Shown here in pieces: positions 13,354 through 22,411 of a DNA stretch of 41,962 nucleotides. Location: positions 1 through 41,962 of the forward strand of contig NZ_JNKO01000024.1 of the NCBI RefSeq assembly GCF_000702885.1. Reading direction: 5' to 3'. Positions within the stretch are counted from its first letter, which is position 1. The number at the start of each line of letters is the position of its first letter. The translations under genes were made by a program, and so were the position numbers. The notes below the pieces were generated by a model, which saw only the letters and a program-made list of their open reading frames with translations, had not been told where the DNA came from and made no database searches. The DNA is from Oribacterium sp. P6A1 (lineage in GTDB: Bacteria > Bacillota > Clostridia > Lachnospirales > Lachnospiraceae).

Positions 13354-16300
13354 ATGACAACAATTCATAATGAAAATTCCAGAGTGAAGATTCCAGCGTT
13401 AGTACATTTTACACGACTTGGTTATACATATAGGTCGTTAAAAGATGCTGAGGGACAATATGATGAGGATACTAATATTTTTATTGGTTCTTTTCGTGAT
13501 GGAATCAATAAACTGAATGGAACAAAACTAACAGATCAGGACGCAAAAGATATCATTGCTGATCTAAAGAATACATTAAATCAGGATGATTTAGGTCAGG
13601 GATTCTATAACTACCTGAAAAAGGGTTATAAGGGTCTTAAGTTGATCGATTTTAATACAATTGCTGGTGATAACAATATTTGTGAAGTTGTCACTGAGTT
13701 CACATGCAAAAATGGAAGTGAAGAATTTAGACCTGACATTACAGTTTTGATTAATGGAATGCCACTGGTATTCATAGAGGTAAAAAAGCCTAACAATAAA
13801 AATGGAATCCAGGCTGAGTATGAGCGCATAAATAAAAGGTTTGCAAATAAAAAGTTCAGACGTTTTGCAAATATAACCCAATTTATGATTTTCTCAAATA
13901 ATAGTGAATATGATGACATGGAGGCTGTTCCACTAGAAGGTGCATTTTATTCTACAACTGATTATGTGCGATTATTCTTTAGTCATTTTAGAGAAGAAGA
14001 TGAGACCATATTTGGAAAGATATCCTCAATAGATGAAGAAGTAGAAAATGAAATTTTGAAAGATAATAATTTGGTTTCTATCAAAGGTAGTGGGGAATAT
14101 GCTGTTAATATCTCTCCGACATCTCCTACGAATAGAATAATCACTTCTATGCTTTCTCATGAAAGATTGATGTTTATCTTGAAGTATTCATTATGCTTTG
14201 TGGATAAGGCTGATCCAGATACCGGAATTAGAAGACTTGAAAAACATATCATGAGATATCCTCAGTTGTTTGCTACAAAAGCAATTGAAAACAAGCTGAA
14301 CCATGGTGTGAAGCATGGCGTTATTTGGCATACACAGGGGAGTGGTAAAACCGAACTTGCATATTACAATACACACTATCTTTCTGATTATTATCAGAAG
14401 CAAGGTATAATAGCAAAGTTTTACTTTATCGTAGATAGATTGGATTTGTTAAGGCAGGCTGCAGACGAATTTAGATCAAGAGGTCTCGTGGTTGATGAGG
14501 TTAAGAATAAGGCTGAACTTGAAAAAATGTTTGAAAAGCCAGGTGATAAGAATAATACTGGTGAGCTATCTATAACTGTAGTTAACATTCAAAAACTTTC
14601 AGCTAATGCAATAGCAAAGCCTTTGGATTATGACCTCAGTATACAGAGAATATACTTTTTAGATGAAGCGCATAGGAGCTATAATCCAAAAGGTTCCTTT
14701 TTGGCAAATTTGATGGCATCTGATAGAGATGCAGTCATGATTGCGCTTACGGGTACACCGCTTATAAGTAAAGAATATAAGACAAAAGACGTGTTTGGAG
14801 ATTACATACATAAGTATTATTATAATCGTTCCATAGCGGATAGATACACATTGCGTCTTATTAGAGAAGGTATCAAAACTGAATATAGAATGACGCTAGT
14901 TTCTACCTTGGAAGAGATTAAAGCAGTAAAGGGATCTTTGCCAAGGAAGGAATTATATGCGCATCCAAGATATGTTCAACCTCTTGTAAAATATATTACT
15001 CAGGACTTCACGAAAAGTAGAAAAATGCTAAATGATGATAGCATTGGTGGAATGATAGTATGTGATTCATCAGAACAAGCTAGAGCAGTGTTTGAAGAAA
15101 TTAAATCCAAAAACTATAAAGCTGTGCTGGCTGATGCACAGGATAAGACATTGAATTTTGTTTTATCTACACCAACTATTGATTATACATGTGCTCTGAT
15201 ATTGCACGATGAGGATGACAAAGAAACAAGAGCTAAAGAGCAGAATGAATTTAAGCAAGGAGAGATAGATTTTCTTGTGGTGTATAATATGCTTTTGACT
15301 GGATTTGATGCAAAAAGATTGAAGAAATTATATCTCTGTAGAAAAATAACAGATCATAATTTACTTCAGGCTCTAACAAGAGTAAACCGTCCATATAAGA
15401 GCTTTAGATATGGATATGTTGTAGATTTTGCAGATATTAGAGAAGAATTTGATAAAACCAATAAAGCGTATTTTGATGAACTTCAGCTAGAGCTAGGAGA
15501 TGCATTCAAGGAATATGACAATATCTTCAAAAGACAAGATGAAATCCAAAAGGATTTGGATTATATAGCTGAGAAGTTATTTTTATATGATACAGAAAAT
15601 GCAGAATTATTCTCTCAGCAGATTTCTGAACTTAGCAAGGGTGAATTGATTGAAGTACGTAAGGCATTGGAGCTTTATAAAGAGTTGGCAAATTTATCAA
15701 AGTTATTTGGATATGATGAGCTGGCAGAGAAATTTACACTTGATAATGTCAATTCTCTTTACAATGAGGTCGCAAATAGAATTAGTATCGTAAATCAGAA
15801 AGAGGCACTTGCTAATGCTGAGGATATGAGTGCAATTTTGAACATGGCACTTGATGGAATTGATTTCAAATTCCAGAAGGTATCTGAAAGCGAAATGATA
15901 ATTGCAGACAAATTTAGAGAGACACTTGAAAGAACTCGTAAAGAAATGCAAAGGAACAATGACCCTAAAGATCCAGAATATGTATCTTTGCTGGAAGAAT
16001 TACAGAGGTTGTTTGCAAAGAAAAATATGGAAGAGCTCACTGCAGAAGAAATGACTAAACATATGGAAGAGCTTAACAGAATAGAGGAAGCAGCCAGAAA
16101 GAAAAATGCTGCTGATGCAATGTTAGCCAGAAAATATTATGGTGATTTGAAGTATATGAGAACTCACAAAAGATTGCGTGAAGGAAACAGCCCTATATCG
16201 TCAGATTTGTTGCTTAATAAGGTGTTACTTTCACTGAAAGAATCTGTTGACAAGAAGGTTTATGAGAATGAAAAGATTCTCGATAATGAGCCATATTTTG

Positions 16301-16428
16301 AAAAAAATATGTACCCAATTATCATAAGGGTGTTTCATGACAATGATATTCAGATAGATGCCCAGAATGTAAAAAAAGTAGGAAGTTGTATTTCTGAAGA
16401 ATACTTCCATGAAAGGACTTGGAATTAA
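13354..16428 (+). CDS. hsdR: Type I restriction enzyme, HsdR subunit
   Basis: 1024 residues, normal length for HsdR. An N-terminal nuclease domain has D128 (RPDITVLI) and E142-V-K144, the PD-(D/E)XK site. A SF2 translocase follows: Walker A GSGKT (329-333, K332), D437-E-A-H440, ALTGTPL, LLTGFDAKRL and QALTRVNRP. A long helical C-terminal region should bind HsdM. ATG 13354 has GGAGG at 13342-13346; an in-frame ATG at 13318 has none. HsdR cleaves DNA far from the site after ATP-driven translocation. It heads the hsdR-hsdM-hsdS order and is followed by hsdM with a 2-base gap. Confidence 0.95.
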   Translation: MTTIHNENSRVKIPALVHFTRLGYTYRSLKDAEGQYDEDTNIFIGSFRDGINKLNGTKLTDQDAKDIIADLKNTLNQDDLGQGFYNYLKKGYKGLKLIDFNTIAGDNNICEVVTEFTCKNGSEEFRPDITVLINGMPLVFIEVKKPNNKNGIQAEYERINKRFANKKFRRFANITQFMIFSNNSEYDDMEAVPLEGAFYSTTDYVRLFFSHFREEDETIFGKISSIDEEVENEILKDNNLVSIKGSGEYAVNISPTSPTNRIITSMLSHERLMFILKYSLCFVDKADPDTGIRRLEKHIMRYPQLFATKAIENKLNHGVKHGVIWHTQGSGKTELAYYNTHYLSDYYQKQGIIAKFYFIVDRLDLLRQAADEFRSRGLVVDEVKNKAELEKMFEKPGDKNNTGELSITVVNIQKLSANAIAKPLDYDLSIQRIYFLDEAHRSYNPKGSFLANLMASDRDAVMIALTGTPLISKEYKTKDVFGDYIHKYYYNRSIADRYTLRLIREGIKTEYRMTLVSTLEEIKAVKGSLPRKELYAHPRYVQPLVKYITQDFTKSRKMLNDDSIGGMIVCDSSEQARAVFEEIKSKNYKAVLADAQDKTLNFVLSTPTIDYTCALILHDEDDKETRAKEQNEFKQGEIDFLVVYNMLLTGFDAKRLKKLYLCRKITDHNLLQALTRVNRPYKSFRYGYVVDFADIREEFDKTNKAYFDELQLELGDAFKEYDNIFKRQDEIQKDLDYIAEKLFLYDTENAELFSQQISELSKGELIEVRKALELYKELANLSKLFGYDELAEKFTLDNVNSLYNEVANRISIVNQKEALANAEDMSAILNMALDGIDFKFQKVSESEMIIADKFRETLERTRKEMQRNNDPKDPEYVSLLEELQRLFAKKNMEELTAEEMTKHMEELNRIEEAARKKNAADAMLARKYYGDLKYMRTHKRLREGNSPISSDLLLNKVLLSLKESVDKKVYENEKILDNEPYFEKNMYPIIIRVFHDNDIQIDAQNVKKVGSCISEEYFHERTWN

Positions 16429-16430
16429 AA

Positions 16431-18077
16431 ATGCAGATTACAGAAGTAAAACAAAAAACGTATTCCATGATTGATGACTTGAAGTCAGCATGCAATCAGG
16501 CTGGAGCTGGAAACAGTCCTGGTGAATACAAAATCATAACACAGTCATTTCTTTATAAATTTCTGAATGACAAGTTTATTTATGAACTTGGAAAAAAAGT
16601 TTCGGAGTTTAAAGGGAAAAGTACTGCAGAGATAGAAGCAGCATTAAAAGCAAAGAGCCATGCAGATTATGAATTGATGTTACTTAGCTTGGATGCTGGT
16701 ACAGCAGTTTTGGGAAAACAGCAGCTCATTTCATCTGTGTATGCTCATAAAGGAGAAGTTGATTTTCATAAGATTTTTGATAAAGCACTTGAAGATATAT
16801 CCAACATGAATATGGATATTTTTGCTGTGCATACTGGTGGAAAATCACAGATTAAACTTTTCACTCCTGTTTCAAGAGAGATAACAGACGATGAGAAAAA
16901 AGACCCTCTTTGTAGTGCGATTATTCAAAAGCTTGCTACAAGTAGCTTTGCAGAGGTTTTTGAGCAGAAGTATGATTTCTTTGCTGATATTTTTGAGTAT
17001 TTGATTAAGGATTATAACAAGGATTCAGGTAGATATGCTGAGTACTATACTCCACATGTAATTGCGGGAATTATAGCTAGAATAATGGCACCAAATGGAG
17101 CAACAAATGTTACCGTTTATGATCCTTCTGCAGGAACAGGTACACTTGTGTTGGCACTTGCGCATCAGATTGGCGAAGATCATTGCACAATCTATACTCA
17201 GGATATTACGCAAAAGTCTAATGAGTTTATGCGACTAAATCTAATCTTAAATAACTTGGTTCATTCATTACCTAATGTTATTCAGGATGATACATTGCTT
17301 AATCCTAGACATTTAAATAAGACAAAAACAGATATCGAGCATTTTGACTACATTGTTTCTAATCCTCCATTCAATGTTGATTTCAGTGAGACAAGAGATA
17401 CTTTGGCTGGTGAAGCATATAATAAGAGGTTTTGGGCAGGTGTACCAAACATTCCTAACAAGGATAAAGCCAAGATGGCAATATATCTGATGTTCTTACA
17501 GCATATTATTTGCTCGATGAAGGATGATGGCAAAGCAGCAATAGTTGTACCTACGGGATTTTTGACAGCGGGCAGTGGTATTCAGAAGAAAATTCGAGAG
17601 AAGATCATAAGTGAAAGAATGCTAAAGGGCGTTATATCAATGCCTTCAAATATCTTTGCAACCACAGGTACTAACGTATCTATTATCTTTTTGGATAAAG
17701 CAAATAAAGATGGCGATGTTGTATTGATGGACGCTTCAAATCTAGGCACGAAAGAAAAGGTTGATGGTAAGAACCAAAAGACCGTTCTTAGTGATGAAGA
17801 AATAAGCAAGATAATTAATACATTCAACGATAAAAGGCAGGTTGATGGTTTTAGTGTTGTTGTAAGTTATAAGGATATAGAAAAGAAAAAGCTTTCTTTC
17901 TCAGCAGGGCAGTATTTTGAGGTGAAAATTGAGTATGTGGAGTTAACACCTCAGGAATTTACTGATAAGATGAACAATTACATGACAGAGTTACAGGGAT
18001 TATTTGATGAAGGTGATAAACTCCAGAAGGAAATAATGGATCAGTTGAAAAAGGTAAATTTAAATGAAAACAGTTAA
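16431..18077 (+). CDS. hsdM: Type I modification methyltransferase, HsdM subunit
   Basis: 548 residues. An N-terminal helical domain comes first, then the SAM-binding motif D231-P-S-A-G-T-G and the intact catalytic motif N311-P-P-F314, so this methyltransferase should be active on adenine N6, unlike the altered NYPF copy at 10976. ATG 16431 is preferred over an in-frame TTG at 16419 that overlaps the hsdR stop. The last 14 bases overlap the first hsdS gene in another frame, indicating translational coupling. Confidence 0.95.
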   Translation: MQITEVKQKTYSMIDDLKSACNQAGAGNSPGEYKIITQSFLYKFLNDKFIYELGKKVSEFKGKSTAEIEAALKAKSHADYELMLLSLDAGTAVLGKQQLISSVYAHKGEVDFHKIFDKALEDISNMNMDIFAVHTGGKSQIKLFTPVSREITDDEKKDPLCSAIIQKLATSSFAEVFEQKYDFFADIFEYLIKDYNKDSGRYAEYYTPHVIAGIIARIMAPNGATNVTVYDPSAGTGTLVLALAHQIGEDHCTIYTQDITQKSNEFMRLNLILNNLVHSLPNVIQDDTLLNPRHLNKTKTDIEHFDYIVSNPPFNVDFSETRDTLAGEAYNKRFWAGVPNIPNKDKAKMAIYLMFLQHIICSMKDDGKAAIVVPTGFLTAGSGIQKKIREKIISERMLKGVISMPSNIFATTGTNVSIIFLDKANKDGDVVLMDASNLGTKEKVDGKNQKTVLSDEEISKIINTFNDKRQVDGFSVVVSYKDIEKKKLSFSAGQYFEVKIEYVELTPQEFTDKMNNYMTELQGLFDEGDKLQKEIMDQLKKVNLNENS

Positions 18078-18597
18078 GCTTGGAGAAATAGCAGATCTTA
18101 CAGTCGGATTTGTTGGTTCTATGACGGAGCAATATACAGAATCTGGGGTCCCATTTTTGAGATCTCTAAATATAAAGCCGTTTGAGATTAGTAGTGATGA
18201 TATAAGATATATTTCTGAAGATTTTAATATAAAAATAAGTAAATCGATGCTACATGAAGGAGATGTGGTAATAGTAAGGACAGGGCTTCCGGGAACATGC
18301 GCAGTTGTACCTAAAGAGTACGATGGATGTAATTGTTCTGATGTGGTAATAGTGCATCCTGATAATGAGTCGGTGGATTCAACTTACTTAGCAGGTTTTA
18401 TTAACTTTTGGGGACAAAAGCAAGTTAATAACAATAAGGTTGGAGCTATTCAAAAGCATTTTAATGTTCATACAGCAGAGGAAATGCTTATAACACTTCC
18501 TGAGATTGAGGTACAGAGAAAGATTGCAAGACTTTTAAGTGGTATCAACGGGAAGATAAAAAACAATCAAAAGATAAACGATAATTTAACAGCTTAG
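18064..18597 (+). CDS. hsdS: HsdS N-terminal half (cassette A), currently truncated
   Basis: 177 residues: one target recognition domain (start MKTVKLGEIADLTVGF) and the beginning of the central helix (EVQRKIARLLSGINGKI). It ends with INDNLTA and a stop. The INDNL codons are the recombination site s1 (18574-18588). A full HsdS has two such domains, so this is a half subunit created by the present DNA orientation: the matching C-terminal half lies inverted just downstream. Inversion s1-s2 would restore a full A-B protein. Half subunits can sometimes dimerise and still give a symmetric specificity. It is translated directly behind hsdM. Confidence 0.85.
   Translation: MKTVKLGEIADLTVGFVGSMTEQYTESGVPFLRSLNIKPFEISSDDIRYISEDFNIKISKSMLHEGDVVIVRTGLPGTCAVVPKEYDGCNCSDVVIVHPDNESVDSTYLAGFINFWGQKQVNNNKVGAIQKHFNVHTAEEMLITLPEIEVQRKIARLLSGINGKIKNNQKINDNLTA
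18574..18588 (+). repeat. hsdS inversion site s1
   Basis: ATAAACGATAATTTA, + orientation, encoding INDNL at the end of the first HsdS domain of cassette A. The identical 15 bases occur at s3 in the same orientation and at s2 and s4 in the opposite one. Confidence 0.9.
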
Positions 18598-19400
18598 TCA
18601 ATGATTGAGACTTGTCCATTCATTAGCATAGGAAGTAACCAGTCGCGTAGCTGTGCCAATCTTCTATTTTCATCCCAAATAGCTCTTTTTTGCGCGAAAA
18701 TAGGATTAACAATAGCATTAAACTTTTGTAAAACCTCTGTTGGAGGTATGCATAAGTTTAGATCTCTGAAATCTGTTTTATTAAACTTTTTCTGTATACT
18801 GCCAGATGAGATAGCTTGTAATTGAAATTGACCTATTTCAGAACGAAAATGCAAATACAAAAAACCATTTAAAACAGAATGATTAACAACTATTCCATTT
18901 GGACCAAGCGCCATTGGAACACCTAAATATGGGCATCTATATGTTGCTCCAGTATTACCCACATTACATATAATTACTTCACCACCATATAATTGACATT
19001 TTTTTAGATAATCATAACCGTGTTTGTCGACATATATGTAATCACCTTGAGGATCAAAATTATTATTAAAGTCCACAACTCTTATGAGCATTGCATAGCG
19101 TTCACCTTGATTATACTGAACGTTATCCGCTAAACCTTTAAAACTTCCATTGGCTGTGTAATCGGAAACATATATACTCGTATTCCCAATAGAATTTGTT
19201 TCCCAGTTGGATGGTACGTTACGTTGCAATTTTTCGTCATAAACCATACTACCGCCGCTAGTATTATAAGGAAGATTCTCACTATTAGGGAAATCGTATT
19301 GAATAAACCAATAATTATATAGTGTTTGAAGTTGCTGATGTAAATTATCGTTTATAGGGATTATTGGAAAATAGAGATCATCTTTATTATTGTTCTCCAT
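18594..19400 (-). pseudogene. Silent HsdS C-terminal half (cassette B)
   Basis: On the minus strand, 268 residues. After a short unrelated lead (MENNNKDDLYFPIIP) the frame passes through INDNL (site s2) and continues as a normal HsdS second half: LYNYWFIQYDF, a target recognition domain from about residue 60, and the typical end RLAQLRDWLLPMLMNGQ. There is no ribosome binding site or convincing promoter, so it is stored silently. It overlaps the stop region of cassette A. After s1-s2 inversion it would be fused in frame to A. This is a reserve cassette, not a decayed gene. Confidence 0.8.
19341..19355 (-). repeat. hsdS inversion site s2
   Basis: TAAATTATCGTTTAT on the + strand, the reverse complement of s1. 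It encodes INDNL at the N-terminal side of cassette B on the minus strand. Confidence 0.9.
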
Positions 19401-19422
19401 AGAAAAAGAGAGGAGAACACTT

Positions 19423-20403
19423 ATGAATAAAGAGTTTACAAATGAGATAGTCCTTAAAATGATGCCGTTCCTAGATAATGGACAATTAAAGAAGTTACAG
19501 GAAGTAGTTGAAAATGTAGTTGATGGTTACTCCATTTTAAAGTCGGAGACAATAGATACAGAGGTGCTAGATTACTTGGAGTTGTTTATTTCAGCTAAGC
19601 GTGTTGAAGGGTGTTCTGAAAAAACTATTACGTACTATGAAAAAACAATTTCATCGATGCTGATTAAAGTGGACAAAGGTGCTAACAGGATAACTACTGA
19701 GGATTTGCGAGAGTATTTGTCAAATTACCAGAAAGAGAATGGATCGAGCAAGGTTACAATTGACAATATACGTCGTATTCTATCTAGTTTTTTTTCATGG
19801 CTAGAGGATGAAAGCTACATTCTTAAGAGTCCGGTAAGAAGGATTCATAAGATAAAAACAACACTTAGCATAAAGGAAGCGTATTCAGAAGAGGCTCTTG
19901 AGATATTGAGAGATGAATGCAAAGAGCCAAGAGATATTGCATTAGTAGATTTTCTTGCTTCAACAGGGATGCGTGTTGGTGAATTAGTGAAGCTCAACCG
20001 GGAAGACATCGATTTTGTTGAAAGAGAATGCAAGGTTCTGGGAAAGGGAGATAAAGAGAGAGTAGTATATTTTGACGCAAGGGCAAAAATTCATTTAAAA
20101 AACTACTTGGATAGTAGATGTGACGGAAATAGTGCATTGTTTGTATCTTTGAAAGCGCCATATAACAGGTTACAAATTGGAGGTATAGAATCTCGATTGA
20201 GAGATATTGGAAGAAAATGTGAGATTGAAAAGGTGCATCCGCATCGATTTAGAAGAACTCTTGCTACAGTGGCGATAGACAAGGGAATGCCTATAGAACA
20301 GCTACAGTGCTTATTGGGGCATAGGCGTATAGACACTACATTGCAGTATGCAATGGTAAAGCAAAGTAATGTGAAAGCTTCACATAGAAAGTATATAGGA
20401 TGA
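19423..20403 (+). CDS. Tyrosine recombinase, likely HsdS invertase
   Basis: 326 residues with the N-terminal core-binding SAM-like domain (about 45-135) and the catalytic domain. Active-site residues are visible: R184 (TGMRVGELV), Lys in the GKGDKERV loop, H274-x-x-R277 (HPHRFRRT), H300 (LLGHRR) and the nucleophile Y309 (TTLQYAMV). AGAGGAG at 19408-19414 supports ATG 19423. XerC/D-like recombinases placed inside hsdS loci catalyse inversion between short repeats in target-domain genes. The four 15-bp sites around it are the obvious substrates. It overlaps the start of the next hsdS by coupling (GGATGATG). Confidence 0.92.
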   Translation: MNKEFTNEIVLKMMPFLDNGQLKKLQEVVENVVDGYSILKSETIDTEVLDYLELFISAKRVEGCSEKTITYYEKTISSMLIKVDKGANRITTEDLREYLSNYQKENGSSKVTIDNIRRILSSFFSWLEDESYILKSPVRRIHKIKTTLSIKEAYSEEALEILRDECKEPRDIALVDFLASTGMRVGELVKLNREDIDFVERECKVLGKGDKERVVYFDARAKIHLKNYLDSRCDGNSALFVSLKAPYNRLQIGGIESRLRDIGRKCEIEKVHPHRFRRTLATVAIDKGMPIEQLQCLLGHRRIDTTLQYAMVKQSNVKASHRKYIG

Positions 20404-20408
20404 TGAAT

Positions 20409-21524
20409 ATGCAAAAATATAAAATGGGAGAGCTGCTTACCGTAAAACATGGATGGGCTTTTAAAGGAGAATACTTTTGTGACGAGGGAGAGCAGAGTAT
20501 ACTCACGCCAGGAAACTTTTATGAGAAAGGCGGATTTAAATACAATGATGGAAAGGAGCGTTTTTATTCTGGCGAATATCCATCTGAGTATTTATGCAAA
20601 AAAGGCGATTTGGTTGTAGCTATGACAGAACAAGTTGCAGGTCTTCTTGGAAGTACTGCGATTGTTCCAAAAGATGATAGATATCTCCACAATCAGAGAA
20701 TTGGTCTTATTACATGTGATGAAGGCAAAATTACAAAGATGTTCGCATATTACCTTTTTATGACAAAGTCTGTGCGGAATCAATTAGAACTTACCTCATC
20801 AGGAACTAAAGTTAAACATACTTCCCCAGAAAGAATATACGATGTAGAGGTTGAAATACCTGGGCTGGATGATCAAAAAAAGATCGCTGACTTGTTATGG
20901 ACCATTGATGAAAGAATAAGGGTTAATAATGAGATAAACGATAATTTATACAAGTCAGCAGAAACAAAATATAATTATTGGTTTAATCAATTAAATGACG
21001 GTCTTCCTGCTGGTTGGATAAGAAAAAGTGTTCATGAGCTCTTGACAATAACAACAGGAAAAGAAGATGCAAATTTTTCGACAGAAAATGGAATATATCC
21101 TTTCTTTACATGTTCTTCTGATGCGTTGTGTTGTGATACGCCAGCTTTTGAAGATCATGCTGTTCTAATTGCTGGAAATGGCGACTTTAATGTCAAACAC
21201 TATACAGGTGAATTTAATGCTTATCAGCGAACTTATGTATTAATTCCAAATGCCCCTATATATTATGGAGCAATTTATTTTGCAGCATCTCAAAGCATAC
21301 AAAAATTCAAAGCTAGTTCAAATGGATCTATTGTAAAGTTCATTACTAAAGGAGATGTAGAGAATATTTCCATAGTAATTCCAAATAAAAAGGGCTACCT
21401 TGAAGAGCTTAACCAATATTTATTCGCTATAGAGGCTAACAATCAAGAAAATAATACGCTCACCTCGTTAAGGGACTGGTTGTTACCATTATTGATGAAT
21501 GGTCAGGCATCAATAGCGGATTAA
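20409..21524 (+). CDS. hsdS: Full-length HsdS specificity subunit (cassettes C-D)
   Basis: About 371 residues: first target recognition domain (MQKYKMGELLTVKHGWAF...), central helix with INDNL (site s3 at 20934-20948), second target recognition domain, and the end SLRDWLLPLLMNGQ. The half-site sequence after INDNL (KYNYWFNQ) resembles LYNYWFIQ of cassette B, so C could also join B. ATG 20409 is preferred, with AGGA at 20397-20400; ATGs at 20400 and 20403 are alternatives. It is read from the recombinase transcript and directs HsdM/HsdR to a bipartite DNA site. Confidence 0.93.
   Translation: MQKYKMGELLTVKHGWAFKGEYFCDEGEQSILTPGNFYEKGGFKYNDGKERFYSGEYPSEYLCKKGDLVVAMTEQVAGLLGSTAIVPKDDRYLHNQRIGLITCDEGKITKMFAYYLFMTKSVRNQLELTSSGTKVKHTSPERIYDVEVEIPGLDDQKKIADLLWTIDERIRVNNEINDNLYKSAETKYNYWFNQLNDGLPAGWIRKSVHELLTITTGKEDANFSTENGIYPFFTCSSDALCCDTPAFEDHAVLIAGNGDFNVKHYTGEFNAYQRTYVLIPNAPIYYGAIYFAASQSIQKFKASSNGSIVKFITKGDVENISIVIPNKKGYLEELNQYLFAIEANNQENNTLTSLRDWLLPLLMNGQASIAD
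20934..20948 (+). repeat. hsdS inversion site s3
   Basis: ATAAACGATAATTTA, + orientation, encoding INDNL between the two domains of the full-length HsdS. Confidence 0.9.
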
Positions 21525-21529
21525 GCCGC

Positions 21530-21544
21530 TAAATTATCGTTTAT
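21530..21544 (-). repeat. hsdS inversion site s4
   Basis: TAAATTATCGTTTAT, 5 bases after the stop of the second hsdS. It is inverted relative to s3. After s3-s4 inversion cassette C would end INDNLAA plus a stop, closely mirroring the present end of cassette A (INDNLTA). Confidence 0.9.
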
Positions 21545-21581
21545 GTGTGTAACAATAAATTTCCGATAGGTGAACTTGATT

Positions 21582-22391
21582 ATGAATAACTGGGAGTTAG
21601 CAAGATATTTCATAGATGCAAAAAAGTGCGTTGATACTATGCTTTACCTAGCAGAAAATGCTGAAGCAGTTTCCATGATAGATATCCGTGAAAAGGTTAA
21701 TGAGACAAGAAGAAAATTTTATATAAATATCTGTGTGGTATTAGATAAGTCCTTTCCAAAAGACAAAAAGGCAATATGCCAAGATGAAATCATCGATAGA
21801 ATCTATTACGAGAGAGATAAAAACTCCGCTCATAAAGATGAAAAATATCATGCTAAGCAATATGAGACTTTAGAAGAAATAGCAGAAGACATGAAGAAGC
21901 AGCTATTAGCGGTGAAATCATTATGCAAGGATTTTTTACCAGAACAATTGACTGTGGATTTTGTGGCTTTCGATAGTGGGCTATATCGCCTTGCAAAAGG
22001 AATAACTAAAGAAAAAGAAGATGAGATTTTTAGTAGGAAGTTTCCGCTCAGAAATAGTTTAAATATATATCCAGAAGAGGGAACAGTAAAAAAGGTATTT
22101 TCAGACACAGAGGATCTAAGAGATATACCGGAAGAAAGAAGATCTGATTATGCAACATTAATTAGAATGGGGATATGTATGGAAGAATCCATACAGCGGT
22201 TGCAGGATGATTGCATAAAAACCAATGTATTATTTGACAATACAAATATTTGGGTAACTACAGATTTGGAAAAGTGGAAAGAACTTAGAAAAGCAGGACT
22301 CATGGACGAATTTGATATTCCAGTAATGCCAAAAAGTGAAGAAGAATTACAGCAGTTTATGAAGATACTGGATGAGATATTTCCTGCTTGA
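21582..22391 (+). CDS. Unknown protein with HEPN-like RX5H motif
   Basis: 269 residues, acidic and helical. Residues 78-84 read R-D-K-N-S-A-H (ERDKNSAHKDE), fitting the RX4-6H signature of HEPN ribonucleases in a helical setting typical of that fold. The C-terminal half contains an alpha/beta stretch (NVLFDNTNIWVTTDLEKW) I do not recognise. ATG 21582 lies 11 bases after GATAGG; an in-frame GTG at 21570 is possible. It follows the shufflon by 57 bases and precedes another HEPN gene by 20 bases. The HEPN assignment is tentative. Confidence 0.6.
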   Translation: MNNWELARYFIDAKKCVDTMLYLAENAEAVSMIDIREKVNETRRKFYINICVVLDKSFPKDKKAICQDEIIDRIYYERDKNSAHKDEKYHAKQYETLEEIAEDMKKQLLAVKSLCKDFLPEQLTVDFVAFDSGLYRLAKGITKEKEDEIFSRKFPLRNSLNIYPEEGTVKKVFSDTEDLRDIPEERRSDYATLIRMGICMEESIQRLQDDCIKTNVLFDNTNIWVTTDLEKWKELRKAGLMDEFDIPVMPKSEEELQQFMKILDEIFPA

Positions 22392-22411
22392 GTAAATGTT
22401 AGGAGTGGAGA

